Assembly (NCBI GenBank): GCA_937876435.1 | Contig: CALEIL010000578.1 | Location: 1 to 24,767 of the forward strand | Direction of reading: 5' to 3' | Length of the DNA stretch: 24,767 bases | Source: an uncultured Bacteroidota bacterium | Lineage (GTDB): Bacteria; Bacteroidota; Bacteroidia; Chitinophagales; Saprospiraceae | Shown here: piece by piece, positions 23,642-24,767 of the stretch | How the letters are laid out: each line of letters opens with the position of its first letter | Position numbering within the stretch: position 1 is the first letter of the stretch | Program-made: the position numbers and the translations under genes | Notes under the pieces: generated by a model | The model's input: the letters and a program-made list of their open reading frames with translations, nothing else | Databases searched by the model: none | What the model was told of the DNA's origin: nothing

Positions 23642-24633
23642 TATTGATTGTTCAGGAGGTTCATCAGATTTTCGTAGGCTCGTCCGGACTCGATGCTTTC
23701 GCGGGCTTCCCTGATCCCTTCTTCGATCGTTTTTTCCGGATGGAGCGTGTGGATCGCGATTCCACTATTGATCAATATGACATTGGTCCGCGGTTCGGGT
23801 GTTTCATTTTTCAAAACCGAGATAAACAAATCCCGTGCTTCGTCGATGGTTTCGCCACTAAACAATTCTTCCTGTCCCACCAATGCAAAATCATGATCCT
23901 GCGGATGTCGGACCGTTTTATACTCCCGCGTATAATGCAGAAACTTATCGGTCAGGGATATTTCATCGTATCCGTCCAGCGAGTGGACGATCGCGTACTG
24001 GTAATCGGACATTTCCATAACCTCGGCATACAAATCCGCTACTTCGGTACAATAGGTCCCAAGCATGATCGCTTTGGGTTTGCTCGGATTGATAACCGGA
24101 CCCATAATATTGAAAATCGTTTTTACGCCCATGGAGGTTCGTACTGGCGCCACGTATTTCATAGCTGGATGAAAGAGTGGAGCGTGTAAGAAACAAAGAT
24201 TGTAATTATCCAATTGCCGCTGTAGCACATCGCGGTCATTGGTGAACTGGTATCCAAGTTTCTGCAGTAAATTGGACGAACCCGAGATTGAGGAAGCCGC
24301 ATAGTTACCGTGCTTGGTCACTTTATATCCTGCTCCAGCCAGGACAACGCAGGAAAGCGTAGAAATATTGAAGGTATTCTTACCGTCGCCGCCCGTGCCT
24401 ACTATATCGATGGAGCCCTCCGATTCCAGTCTGACCTGATTACTCAGTTCGTACATCGCAGACCGAAATCCGGAAAATTCTCCCGCTGTGATCGGACGCA
24501 TCCTGTACACGGTCAGCAGGGAAGCCAAAACCTCGTTGGATCCCCGTCCTTCACCAATATCTGTCATCACCTGAAAGGCTTCATCCGTGGTCAGGACACC
24601 ACCCTCGTATAATTTTTCCAATATCTTTCTCAT
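23641..24633 (-). CDS. trpD: Anthranilate phosphoribosyltransferase
   Basis: 330 residues. Adds phosphoribose from PRPP to anthranilate. IVGTGGDGKNTFNIST (77-92) is the PRPP-binding loop, and KHGNYAASSISGSSNLL (107-123) the anthranilate-binding segment, with Tyr-Ala-Ala where enteric enzymes have Arg-Ala-Val or similar. NIMGPVINP is also typical. Its ATG overlaps the trpG stop (ATGA), and it is not fused to trpG. Confidence 0.97.
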   Translation of the reverse strand: MRKILEKLYEGGVLTTDEAFQVMTDIGEGRGSNEVLASLLTVYRMRPITAGEFSGFRSAMYELSNQVRLESEGSIDIVGTGGDGKNTFNISTLSCVVLAGAGYKVTKHGNYAASSISGSSNLLQKLGYQFTNDRDVLQRQLDNYNLCFLHAPLFHPAMKYVAPVRTSMGVKTIFNIMGPVINPSKPKAIMLGTYCTEVADLYAEVMEMSDYQYAIVHSLDGYDEISLTDKFLHYTREYKTVRHPQDHDFALVGQEELFSGETIDEARDLFISVLKNETPEPRTNVILINSGIAIHTLHPEKTIEEGIREARESIESGRAYENLMNLLNNQ

Positions 24634-24767
24634 GCTGTTTTTAGCTTTAAATACTTTTCTGCTTCCTTCAAAAAATTTCTCAAAATATCTTTTCCCTGTG
24701 GAGTCAGGATCGATTCTGGATGGAATTGCACACCATAGACCGGGTGTTCCCGGTGCCGCAATGCCAT
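24630..24767 (-). CDS. trpG: Anthranilate synthase glutaminase component, C-terminal fragment
   Basis: Only the last 45 codons are in the window, open to the right edge and ending in TGA at 24630-24632. VYGVQFHPESILTPQG carries the His and Glu of the catalytic triad of class I glutamine amidotransferases in the TrpG/PabA form. Its place in front of trpD identifies it as trpG, which hydrolyses glutamine to supply ammonia to TrpE; trpE is presumably just outside. A dual TrpG/PabA role cannot be excluded. Confidence 0.93.
   Translation of the reverse strand: MALRHREHPVYGVQFHPESILTPQGKDILRNFLKEAEKYLKLKTA

Overview
The window looks like a chromosomal segment of a Bacteroidota bacterium, plausibly a marine or environmental one such as Saprospiria or a relative; the exact taxon is inference. 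The evidence is a SusC/SusD outer-membrane uptake pair, a PorV/PorQ-type barrel linked to type IX secretion, a -7 promoter element of the form TAnnTTTG, few clear Shine-Dalgarno sequences, and Bacteroidota-style versions of the housekeeping genes. I saw no rRNA, tRNA, CRISPR array, insertion sequence or phage gene.

Positions 1-7879 (minus strand) are a polysaccharide-utilisation-like operon, transcribed susC, susD, then two tandem paralogous FAD-dependent oxidoreductases. Both oxidoreductases carry export signals; the second runs off the left edge. A 212-bp spacer with two inverted TTGTACAA palindromes separates susC from a divergent DinB-superfamily gene. A 369-bp spacer holding two copies of a ~34-bp repeat follows. 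Then comes a minus-strand housekeeping block: an RluA/RluD-type pseudouridine synthase, a LuxC-family acyl-CoA reductase, and endonuclease III (nth), whose start overlaps the reductase stop.

Positions 12091-18126 (plus strand) hold an exported sulfatase, a cysteine-free Crp/Fnr-family regulator, and a five-gene ba3-type (B-family) heme-copper oxidase operon: a 39-residue subunit IIa, subunit II with CuA, subunit I, an SCO copper chaperone, and a membrane-anchored monoheme cytochrome c. Between the regulator and the oxidase genes lies a perfect FNR-like palindrome (TTATGAT-N4-ATCATAA), centred about 43 bp upstream of the start predicted from a TATTTTTG element. This suggests the regulator activates the operon.

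Positions 18162-24767 (minus strand) are an aromatic amino-acid operon transcribed trpG-trpD-trpC-trpF-trpB-trpA-DAHP synthase, with nearly every junction overlapping, ending in a PorV/PorQ-family barrel gene 14 bp after the DAHP synthase. DAHP synthase makes the first shikimate-pathway intermediate and the trp genes take chorismate to tryptophan, so the operon pairs the entry step with one terminal branch. A hairpin with repeated arms sits between this operon and the convergent oxidase operon.

I do not see a clearly new defence or mobile system. The best leads are the Crp/Fnr-oxidase regulatory unit with its very small subunit, the paired exported flavoproteins in the SusCD operon, the intergenic repeat, and the secretion-type barrel gene at the end of the trp operon.
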